Shown: positions 9,221 to 16,572 of the stretch, in pieces
Position numbering within the stretch: the first letter of the stretch is position 1
How the letters are laid out: each line of letters begins with the position of its first letter
Origin: JAFIHK01 sp041441455
GTDB taxonomy: Bacteria; Bacteroidota; Bacteroidia; Bacteroidales; UBA932
DNA length: 23,934 nt
Assembly: GCA_041441455.1 (NCBI GenBank)
Contig: JASDTB010000039.1
Location: 1 to 23,934 of the forward strand
Direction: 5' to 3'
Notes under the pieces: generated by a model
What the model was told of the DNA's origin: nothing
The model's input: the letters and a program-made list of their open reading frames with translations, nothing else
Databases searched by the model: none
Program-made: the position numbers and the translations under genes

Positions 9221-9251
9221 ATTAATAGGTCAATTAAATAAGGTTATTAAT
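9221..9251 (+). promoter_or_regulatory. Possible TetR operator (inverted repeat)
   Basis: ATTAATA (9221-9227) and TATTAAT (9245-9251) form a 7-base inverted repeat just after the predicted start of transcription. The same motifs TTAATAGG and GGTTATTAA occur again, closer together, at 9885-9900 before the tolC-like gene. Repetition before both genes fits an autoregulating TetR repressor, but the motifs are AT-rich and could arise by chance. Confidence 0.3.
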
Positions 9252-9867
9252 GGCAGATGTACAACAAAACATGGAGCAAATAATTCTAGATGTAGCAGAA
9301 GAGCTATTTCTTGATAAAGGTTATGCTTTGACTTCTACAACTGAAATCGCTAAGAAGGCAGGTTGTAATCAGGCTCTTATTCACTATTATTTTAGGACTA
9401 AAGAGAATTTATTTCAAAAATTGTTTGAGGCGAAGTTTATTCAATTTGCAACAGCTATTGATCCTTCCAAATTCAGAGGTTTGCCATTTGAAGAGAAACT
9501 AAAGTTTGTAATTAGTAACCACATTGAAATGGTCGCTAAGAATAAAAAACTTCCGTTTTTAATTCTTTCGGAGATCAATACAAATCCGGAAAGATTTTCT
9601 AAGGTAGCTTTAAAAATAAAAGAATTGTCTTTTCCCATTTTGATTGAGTTGACAAATGATTTAGATAATGAAATAAAAGCTGGAAGAATTCGACAAATAG
9701 ATCCGATTCAACTTCTTATAAATATTGTTTCTCTTAATGTTTTTATTTTTTTAGCTAAACCTATTGTTGAAAAGGTTGCTGGTTTAAATAATGAAAATTT
9801 CAAAGAGTTTGTTGAAGCTAGAAAAGTTGAGGTGTTCGAAGTTATTTGGAGAAGTTTAAGGATATAA
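9250..9867 (+). CDS. TetR/AcrR family transcriptional regulator
   Basis: A 205-residue TetR-family regulator, expected to be a dimeric DNA-binding repressor that lets go when a ligand binds. The N-terminal helix-turn-helix is clear: ILDVAEELFLDKGY (12-25), then TTEIAKKAGCNQALIHYYF (30-48) with the recognition helix, then RTKENLF. The C-terminal 140 residues form the helical ligand/dimer domain and are not specific enough to name a ligand. It is the first gene of an efflux operon and lies 54 bases before the tolC-like gene, so it very likely controls that operon and itself. The arrangement recalls E. coli CecR (YbiH), which governs ybhGFSR. Met8 is an alternative start, but Met1 lies better placed relative to the candidate promoter. 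Confidence 0.88.
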   Translation: MADVQQNMEQIILDVAEELFLDKGYALTSTTEIAKKAGCNQALIHYYFRTKENLFQKLFEAKFIQFATAIDPSKFRGLPFEEKLKFVISNHIEMVAKNKKLPFLILSEINTNPERFSKVALKIKELSFPILIELTNDLDNEIKAGRIRQIDPIQLLINIVSLNVFIFLAKPIVEKVAGLNNENFKEFVEARKVEVFEVIWRSLRI

Positions 9868-9879
9868 AATTTTTTATCA

Positions 9880-9901
9880 TTTAATTAATAGGGTTATTAA
9901 A
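9880..9901 (+). promoter_or_regulatory. Second copy of the candidate operator motif, before tolC-like gene
   Basis: TTTAAT at 9880-9885 and ATTAAA at 9896-9901 flank TTAATAGG and GGTTATTAA, the two motifs also found before the TetR gene. It sits in the only sizeable gap of the efflux operon (54 bases). No clear promoter box accompanies it, so it could also be a chance AT-rich match. Confidence 0.25.
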
Positions 9902-9921
9902 TAAACATATTTAACACAATT

Positions 9922-11181
9922 ATGAAGCGTTTTTTTATAGTTTTATTGACAGTCGTTGTTTGGTCTGGGGTAAATGGCCAGACAATTTCCATTGAAGATT
10001 GTCAATCGATGGCAAAGGAGAATTATCCACAAATTCTTCAATATGGGTTGATTGACAAGAGCACAAATTTTAAAACGGAGATATTAAACACAAATTATCT
10101 TCCTCAAATTTCACTTAGTGCGAAATATACTTATCAGTCAGATGTTACATCTATTCCTATAACAATACCTGGGATGACGATTAATCCTCCAGGCAAAGAT
10201 CAGTATGGAGTTACATTAATGGTTGACCAGTTAATATGGGATGGAGGATCTACTAGCATTCAAAAGAAAATCTCGAAAGAACAAGCAATTGTTGATAAAA
10301 GGAGACTTGATTCTGATATTTATCTCCTTAGAGAAAGAGTTAATGAGCTGTATTTTGGAATCAAACTTTTAGAGAGTCAAATCAATATCAATAGTATTCT
10401 TATTAAAGATTTGGATAGAAGCAGAGCAGATATTAAATCTTTAATAAGTAGTGGAATGGCAAACTTGTCTGATTTAAACCTTTTTGAAGCTGAGTTTATT
10501 GCTGCAAAACAAAAAGAGAGTGATTTAAAGAATATGAAGTATGGGTTTGCGAAGATGTTGTCAGCGATGATTGGTAAAAATGTGTGTGAGGGTTATGAAT
10601 TTATTATGCCAGAAGATGTAAAGATTTCGTTAGATGATCAGAATATGAGGTTTGAAATTGATTGGATGGATTCTCAAATTTCTAATCTAGAAAATCAAAA
10701 GCGGCTTGTTTCTTCAAAATCATTACCTAAACTCGGTGCTTTTATTCAGTTAGGATATTCAAAGCCTGGGCTTAATATGTTGAAAGATGAACTTAATGAA
10801 TATTACTATGCTGGAGCAAGATTAACGTGGAATATTGGTTCGTTTTATACTAAAAAGAGGGAGACTTCTTTAATAAAGATAAATCAACAATCTATAGAAA
10901 ATCAAAAGCAAATTTTTCAATACAATATAAATCTTAAAAAATCGCAGCATGTGTCTGATATTGCAAGATTGGAGGCGACACTTGTGGATGATGCGGCACT
11001 AATAAGGCTAAGAGAGGAGATTGTAAACTCCTCAAAAATTAAAGTAGAATCTGGAGTTTGTTCTATTTCCGATTACATAAAAGATATAAACAAATTAGAT
11101 ATTGCAAGACAAAGCAAAGCAAGTCATCAAATTGAACTTTTAAAAATCAAATATCAATATAGTTTTAACTTGAATAAATAA
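9922..11181 (+). CDS. TolC-family outer-membrane efflux protein
   Basis: A 419-residue outer-membrane efflux protein (OEP/TolC family) forming the trimeric exit duct of a tripartite pump. A signal peptide (MKRFFIVLL to about residue 19, VNG before Gln20) leads to ISIEDCQSMAKENYPQI, the usual start of the first helical repeat. Then come NTNYLPQISLSAKYTY and a second matching beta-strand segment SLPKLGAFIQLGYS, with long alpha-helical coiled stretches between and after. These are the two structural repeats of the family. It is followed after 6 bases by the adaptor gene. E. coli ybhGFSR uses TolC encoded elsewhere, so having a dedicated channel gene here makes the operon self-sufficient. Confidence 0.88.
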   Translation: MKRFFIVLLTVVVWSGVNGQTISIEDCQSMAKENYPQILQYGLIDKSTNFKTEILNTNYLPQISLSAKYTYQSDVTSIPITIPGMTINPPGKDQYGVTLMVDQLIWDGGSTSIQKKISKEQAIVDKRRLDSDIYLLRERVNELYFGIKLLESQININSILIKDLDRSRADIKSLISSGMANLSDLNLFEAEFIAAKQKESDLKNMKYGFAKMLSAMIGKNVCEGYEFIMPEDVKISLDDQNMRFEIDWMDSQISNLENQKRLVSSKSLPKLGAFIQLGYSKPGLNMLKDELNEYYYAGARLTWNIGSFYTKKRETSLIKINQQSIENQKQIFQYNINLKKSQHVSDIARLEATLVDDAALIRLREEIVNSSKIKVESGVCSISDYIKDINKLDIARQSKASHQIELLKIKYQYSFNLNK

Positions 11182-11187
11182 TTAAAT

Positions 11188-12075
11188 ATGAAAAGAACAT
11201 TTATTTATCTTATTATAATTTCCTCTTTAGCAACATCTTGTGGTAATAGTAAAGAATTTGATGCGACAGGGAACTTTGAATCTACCGAGATCATTGTGTC
11301 GTCTGAAGTTATCGGTAAATTAATCACTCTTAACGTTAACGAAGGTGATTTAGTTAAGCAAGATAGTGTTATTGGATATGTAGACTCTACACAACTCTTT
11401 TTCCAAAAAGAGCGTATAATCAAATCAATTGATGCAGTAGGTGCTAAAATGTCTGACATACCATTGCAAACTGCATCCATAAAGCAGCAAATAAAGAATC
11501 TTGAAATTGAGAGACATCGAGCAGAGAATTTAGTTAATAAGAATGTAGGAAATCAAAAGCAACTAGATGAAATTAACTATCAAATTGAAGTCTTGAATAA
11601 GCAACTTGCTGCTGGAGTGAACACAATGAGTAAAGCCAATATTTCAATTTCTAAAGAGAGAGAGTCGTTATTAAGTCAAATTGAGGTACTAAATGATCAA
11701 CTTTCAAAAACAAAAATTAAATCTCCAATTTCAGGTACTATAATTACTAAATATATACAAGCTGGAGAGCTGCTAACCATAGGCAAACCTATTTTTAAAA
11801 TAGCTGATATCAATGAAATGATATTAAGGGTTTATCTGAGTGCAGATGTAATGACTAAAGTGAAAATTGGGCAAAATGTTAAGGTCTTTGTAGATTTTGG
11901 GGATGAAAGTAAGGAGTATGTTGGTGTTATTTCGTGGATCTCCCCAAAAGCAGAATTTACTCCGAAGACTATCCAGACTAAAGATGAAAGGGAGAACCTT
12001 GTTTATGCTGCAAAAGTTATTGTTAAAAACGATGGCTTTATAAAGATTGGAATGTTTGGTGAAATACAAATATGA
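11188..12075 (+). CDS. HlyD/YbhG-type periplasmic adaptor lipoprotein
   Basis: A 295-residue membrane-fusion (adaptor) protein linking the ABC transporter to the TolC-like channel. The signal peptide ends with LATS before Cys18, so it is probably a lipoprotein. The first half of the lipoyl domain is IVSSEVIGKLITLNVNEGD. A helical hairpin of roughly residues 70-175 is rich in Gln/Lys/Glu heptads. KIKSPISGTIITKYIQAGE closes the lipoyl domain, and the beta-barrel domain (LRVYLSADVMTKVKIGQNV) follows. The length and lack of a C-terminal membrane-proximal extension fit the YbhG/DevB-like group that works with ABC-2 exporters. The next gene begins one base after its stop. Confidence 0.88.
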   Translation: MKRTFIYLIIISSLATSCGNSKEFDATGNFESTEIIVSSEVIGKLITLNVNEGDLVKQDSVIGYVDSTQLFFQKERIIKSIDAVGAKMSDIPLQTASIKQQIKNLEIERHRAENLVNKNVGNQKQLDEINYQIEVLNKQLAAGVNTMSKANISISKERESLLSQIEVLNDQLSKTKIKSPISGTIITKYIQAGELLTIGKPIFKIADINEMILRVYLSADVMTKVKIGQNVKVFVDFGDESKEYVGVISWISPKAEFTPKTIQTKDERENLVYAAKVIVKNDGFIKIGMFGEIQI

Positions 12076-12076
12076 T

Positions 12077-12982
12077 ATGAACGTAGTAGAGATAAATGGA
12101 GTTAGTAAGCGTTACGGTAAAGTTGAAGCCTTAAATGAAATCAGCTTGCAGATAGCAAAAGGCGAAATTTATGGGTTAATTGGTCCTGATGGAGCTGGGA
12201 AAAGCACTCTTTTTAGAATAATGACCTCATTAATTAAGCCTGATAAAGGTTCTGTCAAGGTTTTAGGATTCGATTCTGTAAATGATTATAAGGAGATAAG
12301 AGGAAGAGTAGGCTACATGCCAGGCAGGTTCTCATTATATCAAGACTTATCAGTCATTGAAAATATTAATCTTTTCGCTACTGTATTTAACACTTCGCTC
12401 AAAGAAAATTATAGACTGATTGAGGATATTTATAAGCAGATTGAACCATTTAAAAACAGAAGAGCAGGGGCTCTATCGGGAGGAATGAAGCAAAAATTGG
12501 CATTGTGTTGTGCATTGATTCATAAACCAGATATTTTGTTTTTAGATGAACCCACTACGGGTGTTGATCCAGTTTCAAGAAGAGAGTTTTGGGAGATTTT
12601 AAAAAGATTAAACAATGAGCAGATTACTGTAATCGTTTCAACTCCATACATGGATGAAGCAAAGCAATGCAGCAAAATCTCCCTTATAAGGGATGGTAAG
12701 ATTATCAAAACTGACTCTCCAGAGATGATTGTTGCGGATTTTAAAAAAGATATAGTTGAAGTCTCATCTAAAAACATGTTTGAATTATTGAAATTTTTAC
12801 GAAAACTAAATAGCGTTGACCTAGCTTATACTTATGGAGATAAACATCATGTTATTTTAAAAGATAGAATATCTATATCAGACTTTGAGAGTGAAATAAA
12901 GTCTGTAGGTCATGAAGGACTTGATTTTTGTTGTGTTAAACCAACAATTGAAGACTATTACATTTACTTTTCAAATAATTGA
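12077..12982 (+). CDS. ABC-2 exporter ATPase 1 (YbhF N-half-like, degenerate site)
   Basis: A 301-residue ABC ATPase. The start is taken as the ATG at 12077, one base after the adaptor stop, because the family N-terminus MNVVEINGVSKRYG begins there; an earlier in-frame ATG at 12047 would lie inside the adaptor gene. Walker A is GPDGAGKST (36-44), the signature LSGGMKQ (133-139), and Walker B ILFLDEP with Asp157/Glu158. Two catalytic-support residues are missing. The Q-loop position reads YMPGRF, with Gly83 for Gln, and the switch His reads STPYMDEA, with Pro190 for His. It resembles the first half of E. coli YbhF, the fused double ATPase. A 70-residue tail past the ATPase core is probably regulatory. 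It is partnered with the next gene. Confidence 0.88.
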   Translation: MNVVEINGVSKRYGKVEALNEISLQIAKGEIYGLIGPDGAGKSTLFRIMTSLIKPDKGSVKVLGFDSVNDYKEIRGRVGYMPGRFSLYQDLSVIENINLFATVFNTSLKENYRLIEDIYKQIEPFKNRRAGALSGGMKQKLALCCALIHKPDILFLDEPTTGVDPVSRREFWEILKRLNNEQITVIVSTPYMDEAKQCSKISLIRDGKIIKTDSPEMIVADFKKDIVEVSSKNMFELLKFLRKLNSVDLAYTYGDKHHVILKDRISISDFESEIKSVGHEGLDFCCVKPTIEDYYIYFSNN

Positions 12983-12986
12983 TAAT

Positions 12987-13727
12987 ATGGAAAGTGCAAT
13001 AATTGTAAACAACTTAGTGAAAAAATTTGGAGGTTTTACCGCTGTAGATGACATATCATTCTCGGTTGCAAAGGGCGAAATCTTTGGCTTTTTAGGTGCT
13101 AACGGCGCAGGAAAGACGACTGCAATGAGAATGTTGTGTGGATTGCTAAAACCTACTTCGGGGAAGGCAATCGTCGCAGGGTATGATGCATTTAAATCTC
13201 CTGAAAAGGTGAAAGCATCTATTGGATATATGAGTCAGCGATTTTCGTTGTATAATGACTTGACTGTAAAAGAAAATTTTAGGTTGTATGCTGGAATATA
13301 TGGATTAAGTAATAATGAAATTGTACAGAAAACCCAGGATATGTTATTTGAATTAGATATGTTATCAGCAAAGGACACTTTAGTAAAAGAACTTCCTCTA
13401 GGGTGGAAACAGAAACTCTCTTTTTCATTGGCAATTGTTCATAAGCCTCAAATTGTTTTTTTAGATGAACCAACCGGAGGTGTTGATCCAGGTACTCGCA
13501 GACAATTTTGGGAGATGATATATCAAGCTGCTGAGGATGGAATTACAGCTTTTGTGACAACTCACTATATGGACGAGGCTGAGTATTGCGATAGAGTATC
13601 TATTATGGTTGACGGAAGAATAGAGGCAATGGATACTCCAAAGAAACTAAAACTGCAATATGGATGTGACGACTTTGATAGTGTATTTTATCAACTAGCC
13701 CGTAAGGCTAAAAGAAGTGCAGATTAA
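12987..13727 (+). CDS. ABC-2 exporter ATPase 2 (YbhF C-half-like)
   Basis: A 246-residue ABC ATPase. The start is the ATG at 12987, four bases after the previous stop; the in-frame ATG at 12912 lies inside that gene and would add an unrelated 25-residue leader. Walker A is GANGAGKTT (37-45), the Q-loop has Gln84 in YMSQRF, Walker B is IVFLDEP with Asp160/Glu161, and the switch histidine is intact (TTHYMDEAE, His193). Its signature motif is degenerate, LPLGWKQ (136-142) in place of LSGGQ, as in the C-terminal half of E. coli YbhF as I recall it. With its upstream partner it should form a heterodimer with one working and one impaired ATP site. Confidence 0.89.
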   Translation: MESAIIVNNLVKKFGGFTAVDDISFSVAKGEIFGFLGANGAGKTTAMRMLCGLLKPTSGKAIVAGYDAFKSPEKVKASIGYMSQRFSLYNDLTVKENFRLYAGIYGLSNNEIVQKTQDMLFELDMLSAKDTLVKELPLGWKQKLSFSLAIVHKPQIVFLDEPTGGVDPGTRRQFWEMIYQAAEDGITAFVTTHYMDEAEYCDRVSIMVDGRIEAMDTPKKLKLQYGCDDFDSVFYQLARKAKRSAD

Positions 13728-13729
13728 TT

Positions 13730-14809
13730 ATGAGACAACTATTAGCTTTCGTAAAAAAGGAGTTTCTGCATATATTCAGAGACTATCGAACAATGATGCT
13801 CTTGCTTCTGATGCCTATAGTTCAAATAATATTATTTGGATTTGCACTCACTAATGAGGTAAATAATACAAATACAGCCATTTATATTCCTAAGGATGAT
13901 ATACTTGCCACAAAACTAATGCATAAGATTGATAATAGTAAATATTTTACAGTTACTCATTTACTTAAATCACCAAAAGAAGTTGAGGAGTTAATGAGGA
14001 GAGGAGAGATAAAATTAGCGGTGATAGTTCCCGAAGGTTTTTCGGCAGATTATGAAAATAAAAGATCCACTCCTGTACAGGTTATATCAGATGCATCTGA
14101 CCCAAATATGGCCACTACTGTCACAAATTATGCTTCAAATATAATTTTGAGTTTTGCTAACTTGTCAGTTAGTGTTGAGAATAGAATGCTGTATAACCCA
14201 CAAATGAAAAGCTCATACAATTTTGTGCCTGGAGTAATGGGATTAATTCTAATGCTAATATGTGCAATGATGACTTCTGTTGCTATTGTAAGAGAGAAGG
14301 AGACTGGTACAATGGAAGTATTGCTTGTCTCTCCAGTCAGACCGATATATTTGATATTAGCTAAAACTATTCCCTATTTTATACTTTCTCTCATTAATTT
14401 GATCACAATCTTATTATTGTCGAAGTATGTTCTGGCTGTTCCCATAAATGGGAGTCTGTTTTTATTGTCTGCCGTATCAATGTTATTTGTTTTGGTTTCC
14501 CTTTCGCTAGGCTTAATGATCTCTACTTTGGTAGAGACGCAAGTTGCCGCTATGCTGATCTCTGGAATGGTGTTTATGATGCCTGTTATGATACTGTCGG
14601 GAATGATGTTTCCTGTAGAGAACATGCCGCTTATTCTTAAAGGTGTTGCTCAGTTGATTCCTGCAAAATGGTTTATAGAAGCGGTTCGTAAAGTTATGAT
14701 TCAAGGGGTTGGATTCATGTATGTTCTGAAGGAGATAGGTGTCATGCTATTAATGATGTCCATTTTTATTGGAATTAGTGTTAAAAAATTTAAACATAGA
14801 TTAGATTAA
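13730..14809 (+). CDS. ABC-2 type permease (YbhS-like)
   Basis: A 359-residue inner-membrane permease of the ABC-2 family. One N-terminal helix (about 21-43, LLLLMPIVQIILFGFAL) is followed by a large extracytoplasmic domain of about 120 residues and five clustered helices from about 165 on. The conserved REKETGTMEVLLVSPV elbow motif follows the second helix and MILSGMMFPVENMP is the usual short re-entrant segment. It begins 2 bases after the ATPase stop and pairs with the next gene to form the transport path. Substrate is unknown; E. coli YbhFSR is linked to export of some antibiotics and cations, and that is the closest comparison. Confidence 0.87.
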   Translation: MRQLLAFVKKEFLHIFRDYRTMMLLLLMPIVQIILFGFALTNEVNNTNTAIYIPKDDILATKLMHKIDNSKYFTVTHLLKSPKEVEELMRRGEIKLAVIVPEGFSADYENKRSTPVQVISDASDPNMATTVTNYASNIILSFANLSVSVENRMLYNPQMKSSYNFVPGVMGLILMLICAMMTSVAIVREKETGTMEVLLVSPVRPIYLILAKTIPYFILSLINLITILLLSKYVLAVPINGSLFLLSAVSMLFVLVSLSLGLMISTLVETQVAAMLISGMVFMMPVMILSGMMFPVENMPLILKGVAQLIPAKWFIEAVRKVMIQGVGFMYVLKEIGVMLLMMSIFIGISVKKFKHRLD

Positions 14810-14810
14810 C

Positions 14811-15911
14811 ATGATTAGGTTTTTATTAGAAAAGGAATTCAGGCAGATTTTTAGAAATCCATTCTTGCCTAAGATTATATTTGTTTTTCCTCTCATAATG
14901 ATGTTGCTAATTCCATGGGCAGCTAATATGGAGGTTAAGAATCTAAATATTACTATTGTAGACAAAGATAATAGTACGATTTCAAATAGGTTGTCAAAAA
15001 AAATTGAAGGGTCTGACCATTTTAATGTAGTAAATTATGTGAATTCATTTAATGATGCATTAATTGATATTGAGAAGGGAAATTCAGATTTGATTCTTGA
15101 AATTCCTAATGGTTTTGAACGTAATGTGGTTAGAGAAGGATCTGAAAAGGTTTATGTTGCAGCTAATGCTGTCAATGGTACGAAGGGGGGACTAGGCTCT
15201 TCTTACTTAATAAATATTCTAAATGATTTTAATTTAGAAATATTTCCTGAAAAAGGGCTTATGGTGAAATTTGGTGCAGAAATTAAACCGTTATTTAAAT
15301 ATAATAATCGAATGGATTATAAAGTATTTATGGTTCCTGCATTGATGGTTATGCTCTTGACAATGATTTGTGGTTTTTTGCCAGCACTAAATATCGTTTC
15401 TGAAAAAGAGGCTGGAACAATTGAACAAATAAATGTAACCCCTGTAGGTAAATTTTCGTTTATTTTAGCCAAACTAATCCCGTATTGGGTTATAGGATTT
15501 ATAGTTTTGACAATCTGTGTTATTTTTGCATCTATTGTATATGGAATTTTTCCAGAGGGAAGTCTCTTTACTTTCTATTTGATTTCATTTGTTTTTGTGC
15601 TTGTTGTTTCTGGCTTAGGATTAGTAATCTCCAATTATTCCAATACAATGCAGCAGGCGATGTTTGTTATGTATTTCTTTATGCTAATTTTAATTTTGTT
15701 GAGTGGGCTTTTTACTCCAACAGAGAGTATGCCTGCATGGGCAGAAAAAATTACATATGCGAATCCAATGAAGTATTTTATCGAGGTAATGAGAATGATT
15801 TATCTTAAGGGCAGTCAAGTTTCAGATTTATGGATTCAAATCATTGTATTATCGAGCTTCGCCCTATTTTTTAATTTATGGGCAGTGATTAGTTATAGAA
15901 AGAGTAGCTAG
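14811..15911 (+). CDS. ABC-2 type permease (YbhR-like)
   Basis: A 366-residue ABC-2 permease, paralogous to the gene before it and one base after its stop. The plan is the same: an N-terminal helix (about 20-40), an extracytoplasmic domain, then five helices. SEKEAGTIEQINVTPV corresponds to the REKETGTMEVLLVSPV elbow of the other subunit, and LILLSGLFTPTESMP to its re-entrant segment. A VVREGSEKVYV stretch and a basic C-terminus (SYRKSS) are seen. Two unequal permeases match two unequal ATPases, pointing to a fully heteromeric exporter. It is the last gene of the efflux operon. Confidence 0.87.
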   Translation: MIRFLLEKEFRQIFRNPFLPKIIFVFPLIMMLLIPWAANMEVKNLNITIVDKDNSTISNRLSKKIEGSDHFNVVNYVNSFNDALIDIEKGNSDLILEIPNGFERNVVREGSEKVYVAANAVNGTKGGLGSSYLINILNDFNLEIFPEKGLMVKFGAEIKPLFKYNNRMDYKVFMVPALMVMLLTMICGFLPALNIVSEKEAGTIEQINVTPVGKFSFILAKLIPYWVIGFIVLTICVIFASIVYGIFPEGSLFTFYLISFVFVLVVSGLGLVISNYSNTMQQAMFVMYFFMLILILLSGLFTPTESMPAWAEKITYANPMKYFIEVMRMIYLKGSQVSDLWIQIIVLSSFALFFNLWAVISYRKSS

Positions 15912-15920
15912 TAAGCTACT
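15903..15920. other. Perfect short hairpin at end of efflux operon
   Basis: AGTAGCT (15903-15909) and AGCTACT (15914-15920) form a 7-base perfect stem with a 4-base loop, spanning the stop codon of the last permease gene. There is no U run on the forward side and only CTTTCT on the reverse side. It may weakly stop transcription or protect the 3' end of the mRNA; an efficient intrinsic terminator is unlikely. Confidence 0.45.
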
Positions 15921-15966
15921 TAATGAGTAATAAGTGCTTTTCGTAATGAGTAACAAGTGCTTGATG
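15921..15966. repeat. Tandem direct repeat of about 23 bases
   Basis: TAATGAGTAATAAGTGCTT (15921-15939) recurs as TAATGAGTAACAAGTGCTT (15944-15962), 18 of 19 bases identical, with a period of 23. It fills the gap between the convergent efflux and pabA genes. Function unknown; it could be a slipped-strand duplication or a binding site. Confidence 0.7.
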
Positions 15967-15974
15967 ATTAATTA

Positions 15975-16520
15975 CTAAAGACTTATAAATGGTTCGAATA
16001 TTATTTTGTGGCAATCAGATGCAATGGATTCTGGATGAAATTGTACTCCTAAAATAGGCAGAGATTTGTGTCTGATCGCCATTATGTTGTAGTTATTGTC
16101 TCTAGCGGTTACCTCTAAGCAATCTGGAAGGTAATCTTCATCTATACACCATGAATTATATAAAGTTGCAAAGTAGGGTTCAGTTGATGTAAATATCTGA
16201 GTTTTTTGTCCATGACAAATTTTTGGCATTTTTTTCAGTCTTCCTCCAAAAAATAGATTAATTGCTTGGTGTCCTAAACATACCCCTAAAATCTTTTTTT
16301 TAGTGTAGAATTCATTAATTAGGTTCATCATTCCACTCGACTCTTGAGGTAGACCTGGGCCTGGTGATAATATGATATAATCAAATTGCTCTATTTGACT
16401 ACTTGTAGCCTCTTCTTGTTTGATGATTTCAATTGAAATAAAGGAGTTTACCTCTTTTATTTTATGAGCGATGTTATAAATGAAAGAGTCTTCATTATCT
16501 ATTATTACGAGTCTTTTCAT
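15975..16520 (-). CDS. pabA: Aminodeoxychorismate synthase component II (glutamine amidotransferase)
   Basis: A 181-residue class I glutamine amidotransferase that makes ammonia from glutamine for PabB in p-aminobenzoate and folate synthesis. The start is the ATG at 16520, giving MKRLVIIDNEDSF, the exact beginning of PabA/TrpG proteins; the upstream in-frame start would overlap pabB. LSPGPGLP at 51-58 forms the oxyanion strand, GVCLGHQAI (79-87) holds the nucleophile Cys81, and VQFHPES (159-165) holds His162 and Glu164. CHGQ (102-105) is the usual second-site motif. It is read away from pabB-pabC through a 52-base divergent region. TrpG of tryptophan synthesis is very similar, but no trp genes are nearby and the partner gene is PabB-type, so PabA is preferred; the protein may serve both. 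Confidence 0.87.
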   Translation of the reverse strand: MKRLVIIDNEDSFIYNIAHKIKEVNSFISIEIIKQEEATSSQIEQFDYIILSPGPGLPQESSGMMNLINEFYTKKKILGVCLGHQAINLFFGGRLKKMPKICHGQKTQIFTSTEPYFATLYNSWCIDEDYLPDCLEVTARDNNYNIMAIRHKSLPILGVQFHPESIASDCHKIIFEPFISL

Positions 16521-16538
16521 GCACTTTTTACTTAGGTG

Positions 16539-16546
16539 CAAAAATA
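16539..16546 (-). promoter_or_regulatory. Candidate -7 box for pabA
   Basis: On the reverse strand TATTTTTG (16546 to 16539) matches TAnnTTTG exactly. The start of transcription would be near 16534, about 14 bases before the pabA ATG. The -33 element is only loosely matched (ATTG about 22 bases upstream). Confidence 0.5.
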
Positions 16547-16557
16547 TATATTTTGAG

Positions 16558-16565
16558 TACATTTG
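16558..16565 (+). promoter_or_regulatory. Candidate -7 box for pabB operon
   Basis: TACATTTG matches TAnnTTTG exactly and ends 7 bases before the pabB ATG at 16573, so the transcript would have almost no leader. No clear TTTG is seen at the -33 distance. The pabA and pabB boxes lie only 11 bases apart on opposite strands. Confidence 0.45.
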
Positions 16566-16572
16566 CAGCAAT

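Noticed and set aside
14520..14537. Perfect hairpin TCTCTAC-TTTG-GTAGAGA inside the first permease gene
   Set aside because: No U run follows on either strand and it lies within a conserved membrane segment, so chance is the simplest reading.
16480..16571. Overlapping upstream starts for pabA (16571) and pabB (16480)
   Set aside because: The extra N-terminal residues have no family similarity. Starts at 16520 and 16573 give the known protein beginnings and leave room for promoters.
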